From positions 1 through 14,038 of the forward strand of contig JAEYOB010000624.1 of NCBI GenBank assembly GCA_023412175.1: 14,038 nucleotides of DNA. The letters run 5' to 3'. Made by a program: the position numbers and the translations under genes. This DNA comes from Pseudomonadota bacterium. GTDB lineage: Bacteria; Pseudomonadota; Alphaproteobacteria; Azospirillales; Azospirillaceae. The notes below the pieces were generated by a model. The model did not search any database. It had not been told where the DNA came from and saw only the letters and a list, made by a program, of their open reading frames with translations. The number at the start of each line of letters is the position of its first letter. The stretch's first letter is position 1. Below, piece by piece: positions 6,973 to 13,779 of the stretch.

Positions 6973-8854
6973 TCCGCCGGGCCTCCACATCCGGCTCGAC
7001 GAACAGCCGGGCACGCCGGTTGAGCCGGGCGGCAAGCTGGCTGAAGCCGCTGGCGGCGCTGATCCCGACCACATCCGCCTGGGTCAGCACGTGAAAATCC
7101 TGCAAATACTCCAGCCCCGGCCACTCCGGCGCGACGTCGGCCCGTACCAGCGGCCGGAACTCGGCGAAGGCTTCCCGTACCGCCGCGAGATCGTCGCTGG
7201 CCAGATAGAGCACCGGCCGCTCCAGCTTCGGCCAGATCTCCCTCAGCCACGCGAGATACCAGTCGGTCTCGGTGATCGGGTAGCCGAAGGTGACGAAATC
7301 GCCCCGCCTTATATGGATCGCCACGACGGTCGCTCCCCCGGCCCGCAGCCGCTCGACCGCCGGGGCGAGCCAGGGTGCCCAGACCGGGCGCGGCTTGAGC
7401 CAGGACTGGACGCGCTCCCGGTACGCCTCCTTGTGCTCGAACAGGAAGAGGGGGGACAGCATGTCACGCTCCGCCAGGGGCGGATGTTCGGCCTGTCCCG
7501 TAACCCAGCCGTTGAGCAGCCGGCGGGGGAAGAGGAGCGGAGGCAGAGGTCCGCTTTGCGGCGGGTCGTTGATGTCGAAGAACGCGCCGCCCACCCAGTC
7601 CGGCGTCTCCAGGACATAGCCGAATGTCTCGGCGTAGAGGCGCAGCAGCACGTATTCCAGCACGTTGTGGGCGAAGCGTCCGCGGTTCGCCAGCGTCGAG
7701 GAGGTGATGCGCGGGCGTGCGCCGGACGGGACCGTCGCCGGACGCCTCAGCGTCAAACCCCTGTCGGCCAGGGAGGAACGCAGGGCCGCCAGGGACTTGA
7801 CGGTGAAGAGCCAGCCATGGTCGCCTTGGACGTTCGCCAGCCGCGCGGCGGCTGCGCGAGGCTCCCCTTCGACGAGATCGAGCGCCCCCAGCGCGATCAG
7901 GCACTCCCCCAGATACCGGGTTCCGGCCAACTGTGTTTCCGCCAGCCTTGAGAAGAACGGGCGGGCTTCCTTCAGCCGGCCCTGCCGGATGAAAAGGTCT
8001 GCCAACTGCTCGATGGCTTCCGGCACAGGCGTGCCCGCCCGCCCGAGGCTGTCCAGAAGCGTTCGTTCCGCCTCGTCGGGCCGTCCGAGGTCGGCAAGCG
8101 CGTGCGAGGCCCGCGTGACGGCAAGCCCGAGCCCGGCTTCGACAGAGCGCCCGTAGGCCGTTGCCGCGGCGGCCGGGTCGCCGGAACCATGATAGACATG
8201 GCCGAGGTTGTACCAGCATTCCGCGCTGCCGGGCGCCAGGGCGGTCGCGCGCCGCAGGGCGGCTCTTGCTTCGGCAAGGCTGCCCTGTTCCAGCAGCGCG
8301 GCGCCCAAATTCATGTGCGCGTGCACCAACTCGGGATCGGCCGCGATGGCGTTGCGCTGGCTGGCGACAGCTTCGTCGATCCGGGCCGCATGGCGCAGGA
8401 CGATTCCCAGATCGTGGTGAAGCCGGGCCGCTCCGGGCTGGATCCGGACCGCCCTGCGCAACGCCGTGATGGTCTGGGAATGCCTTGCGCTGCCCTGGCG
8501 GTCGAGCGCCCCGCCGAGCCTGTGCCACACCGCCGCGACACCGGGCTCGAACAGGGCGAGCCGGCGCCACTCGGCGGCGGCCTCGGCCACGCGCCCCGCC
8601 TCCTGCAGGATGTTGGCGAGGTTGAGCCGTGCCTCCGGGAAGTCCGGATGACGCTGGAGCGCACGGCCGATCAGGGCCAGGCTCTCTTCCAGCCGCCCGG
8701 AATGCCGCACGGCGAGGCCAAGCAGATGCAGGGCGTTGATCTCGTTCGCGTCGATGCCGAGCACGCGGCGGTAGAGCGCCTCGGCTTCCGCAAGACGGCC
8801 CGCGCGATGATGCTCCACCGCTGCGGCCAGGATTTCCGCGATCGCCTCGGCCAT
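6944..8854 (-). CDS. TPR protein with GT11-like fucosyltransferase domain (altered motifs)
   Basis: 636 residues. Residues 3-360 are TPR units (the first is HHRAGRLAEAEALYRRVL). Residues about 380-636 are homologous to the GT11-like domain of the 907-residue fusion protein on the other strand: HIRRGDF at 514-520, RPVLYLASDD after it, a QADVVGIS strand, and a shared FQPW/YDPW end. The HxRRGD sugar-nucleotide motif is intact. Two other blocks differ: GRFAHNVLEY (392-401) replaces GRFGNQLLQY, and SAASGFS (599-605) replaces SNSSFS. It may therefore have another specificity or be catalytically weak. The ATG at 8854 is preceded by GGAAAG with 6-nt spacing and lies 22 nt after gmd. A longer start at 8905 would overlap gmd. 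It is the last gene of a three-gene minus-strand operon, directly behind the enzyme making its likely donor precursor. Confidence 0.85.
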   Translation of the reverse strand: MAEAIAEILAAAVEHHRAGRLAEAEALYRRVLGIDANEINALHLLGLAVRHSGRLEESLALIGRALQRHPDFPEARLNLANILQEAGRVAEAAAEWRRLALFEPGVAAVWHRLGGALDRQGSARHSQTITALRRAVRIQPGAARLHHDLGIVLRHAARIDEAVASQRNAIAADPELVHAHMNLGAALLEQGSLAEARAALRRATALAPGSAECWYNLGHVYHGSGDPAAAATAYGRSVEAGLGLAVTRASHALADLGRPDEAERTLLDSLGRAGTPVPEAIEQLADLFIRQGRLKEARPFFSRLAETQLAGTRYLGECLIALGALDLVEGEPRAAAARLANVQGDHGWLFTVKSLAALRSSLADRGLTLRRPATVPSGARPRITSSTLANRGRFAHNVLEYVLLRLYAETFGYVLETPDWVGGAFFDINDPPQSGPLPPLLFPRRLLNGWVTGQAEHPPLAERDMLSPLFLFEHKEAYRERVQSWLKPRPVWAPWLAPAVERLRAGGATVVAIHIRRGDFVTFGYPITETDWYLAWLREIWPKLERPVLYLASDDLAAVREAFAEFRPLVRADVAPEWPGLEYLQDFHVLTQADVVGISAASGFSQLAARLNRRARLFVEPDVEARRIRCFQPWSP

Positions 8855-8876
8855 TCCGTGCTTTCCGGGAGGCGGC

Positions 8877-9854
8877 TCAGGCCCGGTGCCGGGCGACGCG
8901 TTCAAGATCGGCCTCGACCATTTCGGCGATCAACTCTTCAAGGCTGGTCGTCGGTTCCCAGCCCAGCGTGCTCCTGGCTTTTGAGGCATCGGCCCTGATG
9001 CAGCGCACTTCCGTGGGGCGAACCAGGGCCGGATCGACGACGACATGGTCCTCCATGGTGAGGCCGGCATGCCCGAATGCGATCCGGCAGACGTCCTGCA
9101 CGGTCACCGTGCGGCCGGTCGCGATGACATAATCGTCGGGCTGGCTTTGCTGAAGCATGAGGTGCATCGCGGAAACATAGTCGCGCGCGTGCCCCCAGTC
9201 ACGCCGGCTGTCCAGGTTCCCAAGCCTGATCGTCCGTTCCCTTCCCAGTTTTATCCTGGCAACCCCGTCCGAAATCTTCCCCATGACGAAATCCGTGCCA
9301 CGGAAGGGCGATTCGTGATTGAAGAGAATGGCGCAATTCGCATGCATCCCGAGGGTTTCGCGATAATTGACCGCCGACCAATGAGCGAAAAGCTTTGCAA
9401 CGGCGTATGGGGATCGCGGATGGAAAGGCGTGCTCTCATCCCTCGTCTCCTGCTCGGCCCCGCCGAACATTTCCGAGGAGGAGGCTTGGAGGAAACGGGC
9501 TGACGGCCAGCAGCGTCTCAGCGCCTCCAGCATCGTCAGGGCGCCCTGCGCCGTGCTCGACGTCGTCCGAAGCGGGTCCTGCCAGGAAGACCGCACCACC
9601 GACTGTGCCGCCAGGTTGTACACTTCGTCGGGCCGCTCCGTCTCAACCAGGCGCGAGAGGCTGGACGGATCGGTCAGATCCGCCTCCACGATCCGGACGT
9701 CCTGGGCGATACCCAGCCCCTGCAACCGGGGCAGGGGGGCAGCGGGACGCCTTCCCCTCACAAGACCGATAACCCCATAGCCCTTTTCCAGCAGAAACTT
9801 CGAGAGGTAGGCCCCATCTTGGCCTGCAATTCCAGTAATCAGGGCTTTTCTCAT
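8877..9854 (-). CDS. gmd: GDP-mannose 4,6-dehydratase
   Basis: Converts GDP-D-mannose to GDP-4-keto-6-deoxy-D-mannose using tightly bound NADP(H). This is the branch point to GDP-L-fucose, GDP-D-rhamnose and related 6-deoxyhexoses. 325 residues, matching the short Pseudomonas A-band type (about 323) rather than the roughly 370-residue E. coli type. Seen in the sequence: the Rossmann GIAGQDG at 8-14, EVYNLAAQS at 77-85, SSSEMFG at 125-131 holding the catalytic Ser/Glu, SPYAVAK at 148-154 with Y150 and K154, LFNHESPFRG at 178-186, and RRDWGHARDYV at 217-227, all family hallmarks. The ATG at 9854 begins the MRKALITG strand and has AAGG and AAGGG stretches just upstream. The gene starts 32 nt after the stop of the TPR/GT9-like gene and ends 22 nt before the TPR/GT11-like gene, so the three form an operon. 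No reductase (fcl/wcaG or rmd) is present here to complete the donor. Confidence 0.95.
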   Translation of the reverse strand: MRKALITGIAGQDGAYLSKFLLEKGYGVIGLVRGRRPAAPLPRLQGLGIAQDVRIVEADLTDPSSLSRLVETERPDEVYNLAAQSVVRSSWQDPLRTTSSTAQGALTMLEALRRCWPSARFLQASSSEMFGGAEQETRDESTPFHPRSPYAVAKLFAHWSAVNYRETLGMHANCAILFNHESPFRGTDFVMGKISDGVARIKLGRERTIRLGNLDSRRDWGHARDYVSAMHLMLQQSQPDDYVIATGRTVTVQDVCRIAFGHAGLTMEDHVVVDPALVRPTEVRCIRADASKARSTLGWEPTTSLEELIAEMVEADLERVARHRA

Positions 9855-9886
9855 CCCTTGAACCTTACGTAGGCATTGCACGGAGA

Positions 9887-11857
9887 TTATCGTGTGCTCG
9901 ATGTCAGGGTCTCCAATTCCTTGGCGACGCACTCGACCACCTCGCCCCAGTTGCCCGATTCGGTTTGATGGAACAGCCGCATCGTCGGGTACCAGGGTGT
10001 GTCCGTGCGGTTCTGAAGCCAGCGCCAGCAGCCGTCGTACCGGGAAAGCACCCAGACCGGCTTGCCCAGCGCACCGGCGAGATGCGCGACCGACGTGTCG
10101 ACGGTGATGACCAGATCCAGGCGCAAAATAAGCGCCGCCGTGTCGGCGAAATCCTCAACCGCGCTCATCGGGTTCGAAAGCGTCAGCGTAAGGGCGGGGT
10201 TGTCGAGCTGGGCCGCGGGAGAACCCATCTGAAGGTTCACCAGATGCAGGTTCGGAATTCGGGCGAGCGGCTCGAAATCCCGCAGCGTCATGCTGCGGCG
10301 CCGGTCCGTCAGGTTGGCGCGCAGCAGTCCGGGGCGAGGGTCTCCCGACCACACCAGCCCCACCCGCAGTCCACCGCCGGGAAGCGGCTTGCTCAGCCAT
10401 TTGGCGATGCAATCCGCGGGCGGGAAGAGGTAGGGCAGGGCGCTGGGTATGGTGTCCAGTTCCGTGCCGAAGATGCGGGGCAGGGACATCAGCGAGCACA
10501 GGAAATCCGGTGCCGGGAACGCGTCGCTCAGACCATAGACCGCCGCGACGTTCGGCATCTGCGCCACAAGCCGCTTCAAGGCCGGTTGCACGACCAGTAC
10601 CACGCGGCCGCCCCGCTCTGCGACGAGTGGCGCGTATCGCACGAAATGCAGCGTGTCGCCGTGCCCCTGTTCGGCGTGCAGCACGATCGTGGCCCCTTGA
10701 AGCGGCTCGCCCCGCCATGGGCGGCCGATGGGGGCAACCGGTTGGAGCTGGCCAGTTTCCCAGCGGGCTTCGTAATGCTCCCAGGCCTCTTTCAGCTGGC
10801 CTGCCTTCAGCAGTGCGAGGGAGAGATTGAACCGCGCATCGGGGTGTTTCGGCTCGGCCGCCAACGTGCGGCGGAACAGATCCTCGGCCTGGACGAGATT
10901 TCCCAGATCGAGGTGGATGATCCCGAGATTGTTGAGCGCCGAGACATGCGATGGATGAAGCTGCAGCGCCCGGATGCAGTTCCTTTCAGCCGTCGCGAAA
11001 TCCGTCCGGTCCTGGGCCTGCGAGCGCAGCACGTAGCCGAGGTTGGCGTAGGGGTCGGGATGATCGGGTTTCAGCACGATCGAGAGGCGGCACAGACGGG
11101 TGGCGGCCGGCCCGTCGTTCATCTCCCAAACGACGCTCGCGAGGTTGTTCCAGGCACCGGCATGCTCGCGCGAAAGCTTGAGCGCGCGCCGGTACGCCGT
11201 TGCCGCGTCCGGGTAGTTTTTCGACCGGGAGGCAACCGCGCCGATGTTGACATAGGCCGGCGCCGACGTGGGATCGACCATGATCGCCGTCCGGTAGGCC
11301 GAGCGCGCCTCGTTCAGCTGATGCTTCAGGAGGCGGGCATCCGCCACCGCGATCAGCTCCGACGCGCTGGGCACGCGCAACTGCCAGAGCCGCTTCAGCA
11401 AAGGCGATGGTGCCGCCTCGGAGGAAGCCTGCTTCATCAGATTCGCGAAGGCTTCCCAGTAACTCGGATTGAGCGCCAGGGCCCGCCGGTACTCGCGGCA
11501 CGCCTCGTCTGGCTGGGCGAGCGCACGGAGCGCCTCGCCCAGGCTGTTCCTGTACATCGCGTGTGTCGCGTTGACGGCCAAAGCCCGCCGGATCCACGTC
11601 CTCGCCTGGTTGGACGCTCCCCCTTGAAGTGCGACCAGGCCGTGAAGGTGAAGGGCGTCGGAGTGAGCCGGGTCTATCGACAGGATGCGGCGGTAGAGGG
11701 CGTTGACGGTCGCATCCCCCGCGCGGTGACGGATGACGGCCGTGGATAGCAGACCGGCGATGTCTGAATCGGCAACCGGGGCCGGTGTGTCGTAGCCCCA
11801 CCGCTGTGCGGTCCAAACCATGATTGCCCTTTCTCGATCGTCAGGCGCCTGGGACAC
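9887..11857 (-). CDS. TPR protein with GT9-like (heptosyltransferase-type) C-terminal domain
   Basis: 656 residues. Residues about 28-365 are TPR units (first repeat RHRAGDATVNALYRRIL). Residues about 370-650 are a GT-B-like domain with HAEQGHGD at 394-401, GLVWSGDP, a VDTSVAHLAGALG block from 586, and TPWYPTMRLFHQ near the end. It is the same architecture as the plus-strand gene ending at 6972, but it has the usual DTSVAH where that protein has CTGPAH. It is probably a cytoplasmic transferase whose repeats bind the acceptor; the sugar is unknown. The start is GTG at 11857, chosen for a strong GGAGG 7 nt upstream. An ATG at 11821 with a weaker AAAGGG site is the alternative and would remove 12 residues. 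It is the first gene of the minus-strand operon with gmd. The stop is TAA at 9887-9889. Confidence 0.85.
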   Translation of the reverse strand: MSQAPDDRERAIMVWTAQRWGYDTPAPVADSDIAGLLSTAVIRHRAGDATVNALYRRILSIDPAHSDALHLHGLVALQGGASNQARTWIRRALAVNATHAMYRNSLGEALRALAQPDEACREYRRALALNPSYWEAFANLMKQASSEAAPSPLLKRLWQLRVPSASELIAVADARLLKHQLNEARSAYRTAIMVDPTSAPAYVNIGAVASRSKNYPDAATAYRRALKLSREHAGAWNNLASVVWEMNDGPAATRLCRLSIVLKPDHPDPYANLGYVLRSQAQDRTDFATAERNCIRALQLHPSHVSALNNLGIIHLDLGNLVQAEDLFRRTLAAEPKHPDARFNLSLALLKAGQLKEAWEHYEARWETGQLQPVAPIGRPWRGEPLQGATIVLHAEQGHGDTLHFVRYAPLVAERGGRVVLVVQPALKRLVAQMPNVAAVYGLSDAFPAPDFLCSLMSLPRIFGTELDTIPSALPYLFPPADCIAKWLSKPLPGGGLRVGLVWSGDPRPGLLRANLTDRRRSMTLRDFEPLARIPNLHLVNLQMGSPAAQLDNPALTLTLSNPMSAVEDFADTAALILRLDLVITVDTSVAHLAGALGKPVWVLSRYDGCWRWLQNRTDTPWYPTMRLFHQTESGNWGEVVECVAKELETLTSSTR

Positions 11858-11864
11858 GCAAGCG

Positions 11865-11869
11865 CCTCC
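11865..11869 (-). promoter_or_regulatory. Shine-Dalgarno site deciding the GTG start at 11857
   Basis: Minus-strand GGAGG ends 7 nt before GTG at 11857. This is a better site than the AAAGGG before the ATG at 11821, so the GTG was preferred as start of the TPR/GT9-like gene. Confidence 0.55.
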
Positions 11870-11944
11870 GGACGCTGGATCGTGTCCCGAGGCGCGATGC
11901 CAGGAGCCGGGTGAGCCCTTCTGGTCTTCGGGGTGCCTGCCCAG

Positions 11945-11988
11945 GATGATCCCGCGGCCGCAGCGGGCAACGTGCGGGCGGGATCATC
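11945..11988. repeat. 11-bp perfect inverted repeat in the operon leader region
   Basis: GATGATCCCGC (11945-11955) and its reverse complement GCGGGATCATC (11978-11988) flank a 22-bp loop. Inside, CCCGC and GCGGG (11951-11955 and 11963-11967) could form an alternative short hairpin. There is no T-run on either side, so it is not a standard terminator. It lies about 90-130 bp upstream of the GTG at 11857, where an operator or leader structure could sit. Confidence 0.45.
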
Positions 11989-12233
11989 GCGTAGCGGGGC
12001 GATGGTTTCCAGAGCCTTGTAGCGCGCTGGACCGCCCTTTCATCGTTCTCCTCGAACAGGATGGCGCCGGTCGGGCGGATGATGACCGATTGCGGGATGG
12101 AACGGGTCCGCCTGCGGGGGTGCCGGTGAGGCTGTCGACCGTATGAGCCGTCCAGGTCACGACACGGAGCATGCAGACGGCGTTGATCGAGTCGTGGGGG
12201 CGACGAACCGCCCGTGAGCCGCGCGCACAGTCT

Positions 12234-12274
12234 GGAAAAGAAAATGCCCGGTGGTTCATCTGAACCACCGGGCA
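12234..12274 (-). terminator. Rho-independent terminator behind tRNA-Pro
   Basis: TGCCCGGTGGTTCA (12245-12258) pairs perfectly with TGAACCACCGGGCA (12261-12274), giving a very stable hairpin. Read on the minus strand it is followed at once by TTTTCTTTTCC. It stands 35 nt downstream of the tRNA 3' end and would stop both tRNA transcription and read-through from ispB. Confidence 0.9.
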
Positions 12275-12308
12275 CTGTCTGCCAGGGTCGGGAACCCTTG
12301 GCCTCGTA

Positions 12309-12385
12309 TGGTCGGAGAGAGAGGATTCGAACCTCCGGCCCCTGCCTCCCGAAAGCAGTGCTCTACCAGGCTGAGCTACTCTCCG
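12309..12385 (-). tRNA. tRNA-Pro (anticodon CGG)
   Basis: 77 nt with CCA encoded. The acceptor stem CGGAGAG/CTCTCCG is fully paired. The D arm is GCTC/GAGC with loop AGCCTGGTA. The anticodon stem CTGCT/GGCAG encloses loop TTCGGGA, so the anticodon is CGG, reading the proline codon CCG that is frequent in GC-rich genomes. The T arm is GGAGG-TTCGAAT-CCTCT. Its own promoter lies upstream and a strong terminator downstream. It sits between ispB and the glycan cluster, with its 3' end facing the cluster, the usual orientation for a tRNA used as an integration site. No duplicated 3' end was found in the window. Confidence 0.95.
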
Positions 12386-12414
12386 TTCGCCGGCGTCGCC
12401 GCCGGTGGAGCGGG

Positions 12415-12443
12415 TATATAACGGCTCCGCTCGGGGCCTGCAA
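12415..12443 (-). promoter_or_regulatory. Promoter of tRNA-Pro
   Basis: On the minus strand, TTGCAG (12438-12443) and TATATA (12415-12420) are separated by an ideal 17 bp. The -10 box lies 29 nt before the mature tRNA 5' end. The -35 box begins just a few bases past the ispB stop codon. Confidence 0.6.
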
Positions 12444-12446
12444 GCG

Positions 12447-13463
12447 TTAATAATCGCGATCGATCACGAAATCGATCACGTCCAGCAACGCCCGCTTCAC
12501 GGGGCTGTCCGGGAACAGGCCGAGCGCGTCGCGCGCGATGGCGCCATAGTGGCGGGCGCGCTCCACGGTGTCCTTCAGGGCGCTGTGCTTGACCATGAGC
12601 TGCTGCGCGCGCTCCAGGTCGCCGTCCTGCTGGTCCAGCTCCTCCATGGTGCGGCGCCAGAAGGCGCGCTCCTCGTCGTTGCCGCGGCGGAACGCCAGCA
12701 CGATGGGCAGGGTGATCTTGCCCTCGCGGAAGTCGTCGCCCACCGTCTTGCCCAGCTTCGCCTGCTTGGCCGAGTAGTCGAGCACATCGTCGACCAGCTG
12801 GAAGGCGATGCCTAAGTTCATGCCGTAGTCGTAGAGCGCCATCTCCTCCGCCTGCGGGCGGGCGGCCACCACGGCGCCGACGCGGCAGGCGGCGGCGAAC
12901 AGCTCGGCCGTCTTGGCCTTGATGACCTCGAGATAGGCCTGCTCGCTGGTCTCCGTGTCGTTGGAGGTCTGCAATTGCAGCACCTCGCCCTCGGCGATCA
13001 CCATCGAGGCGTTGGACAGGATGCGCAGCACGTCCAGCGAGCCCACGTCCACCATGAGCTGGAAGGCGCGCGAGAACAGGAAGTCGCCGACCAGCACGCT
13101 GGCCTTGTTGCCGAACACCGCGGTGGCCGAGGCGAGGCCGCGGCGCAGGTCGCTTTCGTCCACCACGTCGTCGTGCAGCAGCGTGGCGGTGTGGATGAAC
13201 TCCACCACGGCGGCCAGCATCTTGTGGTTGTCGCCGCGGTAGCCGCACATCTGCGCGGCGGCCAGCGTCAGCACCGGGCGCAGGCGCTTGCCGCCGGCGG
13301 CGATGATGTAGCCCGCCAACTGCGGGATCATCTCCACCGACGAATGCATGTTCGCCAGAATCAGCTCATTGACCGCATGCAGGTCGTTGTCGACCAGTCC
13401 TGTCAGCTCGTCGAGCGGGTTGGACTTGCGCCGTTTCGGATCGAGGTTCGTTACGACCGCCAA
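12447..13463 (-). CDS. ispB: Long-chain polyprenyl diphosphate synthase (octaprenyl/decaprenyl type)
   Basis: Condenses isopentenyl diphosphate units onto an allylic diphosphate to make the C40-C50 side chain of ubiquinone; soluble, cytoplasmic. 338 residues, a typical length. It is all-helical with GGKRLRP near residue 57, the first aspartate-rich motif DDVVD (98-102, followed by RRG) and the second DDVLD (225-229), both Mg-diphosphate binding. Chain length (octaprenyl versus decaprenyl) cannot be fixed from sequence alone; alphaproteobacteria with Q10 would need decaprenyl. The start chosen is TTG at 13463, which has GGAG 6 nt upstream; TTG at 13475 would add four residues but has no such site. 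A promoter-like pair lies about 43 nt upstream. It is divergent from the DUF2007 gene. Confidence 0.93.
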   Translation of the reverse strand: MAVVTNLDPKRRKSNPLDELTGLVDNDLHAVNELILANMHSSVEMIPQLAGYIIAAGGKRLRPVLTLAAAQMCGYRGDNHKMLAAVVEFIHTATLLHDDVVDESDLRRGLASATAVFGNKASVLVGDFLFSRAFQLMVDVGSLDVLRILSNASMVIAEGEVLQLQTSNDTETSEQAYLEVIKAKTAELFAAACRVGAVVAARPQAEEMALYDYGMNLGIAFQLVDDVLDYSAKQAKLGKTVGDDFREGKITLPIVLAFRRGNDEERAFWRRTMEELDQQDGDLERAQQLMVKHSALKDTVERARHYGAIARDALGLFPDSPVKRALLDVIDFVIDRDY

Positions 13464-13469
13464 GGCCGA

Positions 13470-13473
13470 CTCC
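13470..13473 (-). promoter_or_regulatory. Shine-Dalgarno site deciding the TTG start of ispB
   Basis: Minus-strand GGAG lies 6 nt before TTG at 13463. The further upstream TTG at 13475 has only an AT-rich, purine-poor stretch before it. Confidence 0.5.
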
Positions 13474-13505
13474 AATGATGATTGACGTGGCGATTCCCGG
13501 CAGCG

Positions 13506-13533
13506 AGCATAACGGCATACCCTGTTCGGTCAA
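13506..13533 (-). promoter_or_regulatory. Candidate promoter of ispB
   Basis: Minus-strand TTGACC (13528-13533), a 16-bp spacer, then TATGCT (13506-13511). The start codon at 13463 is about 43 nt downstream. A plus-strand TTGACG (13482-13487) with GAGCAT after 17 bp may serve the divergent DUF2007 gene, but it is weaker. Confidence 0.45.
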
Positions 13534-13563
13534 GTCCGCTCGCCTACATCATCTCGGGGATCC

Positions 13564-13779
13564 ATGCGGGAACTTCTGCGTACCACCGACGCCGTGCGTT
13601 TGTCATGGCTCGTCGCATTGCTGGCCGACGCCGGAATCGAGACGTTCGTGTTCGATACGCACACCTCGATCATCGAGGGCTCCATCGGCGCGATCCCCCG
13701 CCGGCTCATGGTTTTGGAGGAGGACGAGGCGGAGGCGATCCGGGTTCTGAAGGCCGCGGGCGAGGAGGCGGGTCCATGA
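13564..13779 (+). CDS. DUF2007 small protein (putative signal-transducing protein)
   Basis: 71 residues with the short alpha/beta ferredoxin-like layout of DUF2007: MRELLRTTDAVRLSWLVALLADAGIE, a FVFDTH strand, a glycine-bearing turn (EGSIGAIPRRLMV), then an acidic helix EDEAEAIRVLKAAG. The family is small, cytoplasmic and of unknown biochemical role; the signal-transduction label comes from structural likeness to PII-type folds. The ATG is preceded by GGGGA. Its TGA overlaps the ATG of the next gene (ATGA), so the two are coupled. This pairing beside ispB is common in alphaproteobacteria. Confidence 0.85.
   Translation: MRELLRTTDAVRLSWLVALLADAGIETFVFDTHTSIIEGSIGAIPRRLMVLEEDEAEAIRVLKAAGEEAGP

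Larger units (their letters stand above)
11858..12233. other. Gap without a convincing gene
   Basis: About 375 bp between the first gene of the minus-strand glycan operon and the tRNA-Pro terminator. Short open frames exist on both strands, but they are arginine/proline-rich, lack good ribosome-binding sites, and one overlaps the terminator. None resembles a known family. The stretch must contain the 5' leader of the operon, but no clear -35/-10 pair was found. It holds an 11-bp inverted repeat (listed separately). A decayed gene or insertion remnant is possible but cannot be shown. Confidence 0.5.

Noticed and set aside
9965..11749. 594-codon open frame on the plus strand
   Set aside because: It lies antisense to the TPR/GT9-like gene, is arginine-rich, and shows no domain.
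11820..12146. 108-codon plus-strand frame in the same gap
   Set aside because: It has no ribosome-binding site and no recognisable domain, and its composition is like other shadow frames.
11841..12275. 144-codon minus-strand frame between the tRNA and the glycan operon
   Set aside because: It begins inside the terminator hairpin, is rich in Arg/Pro, overlaps the 5' end of the TPR/GT9-like gene, and resembles no known family.
12457..12482. Short tandem ATCGATCACG-like repeat
   Set aside because: It lies within the ispB 3' coding end and is explained by the protein sequence VIDFVIDRDY.
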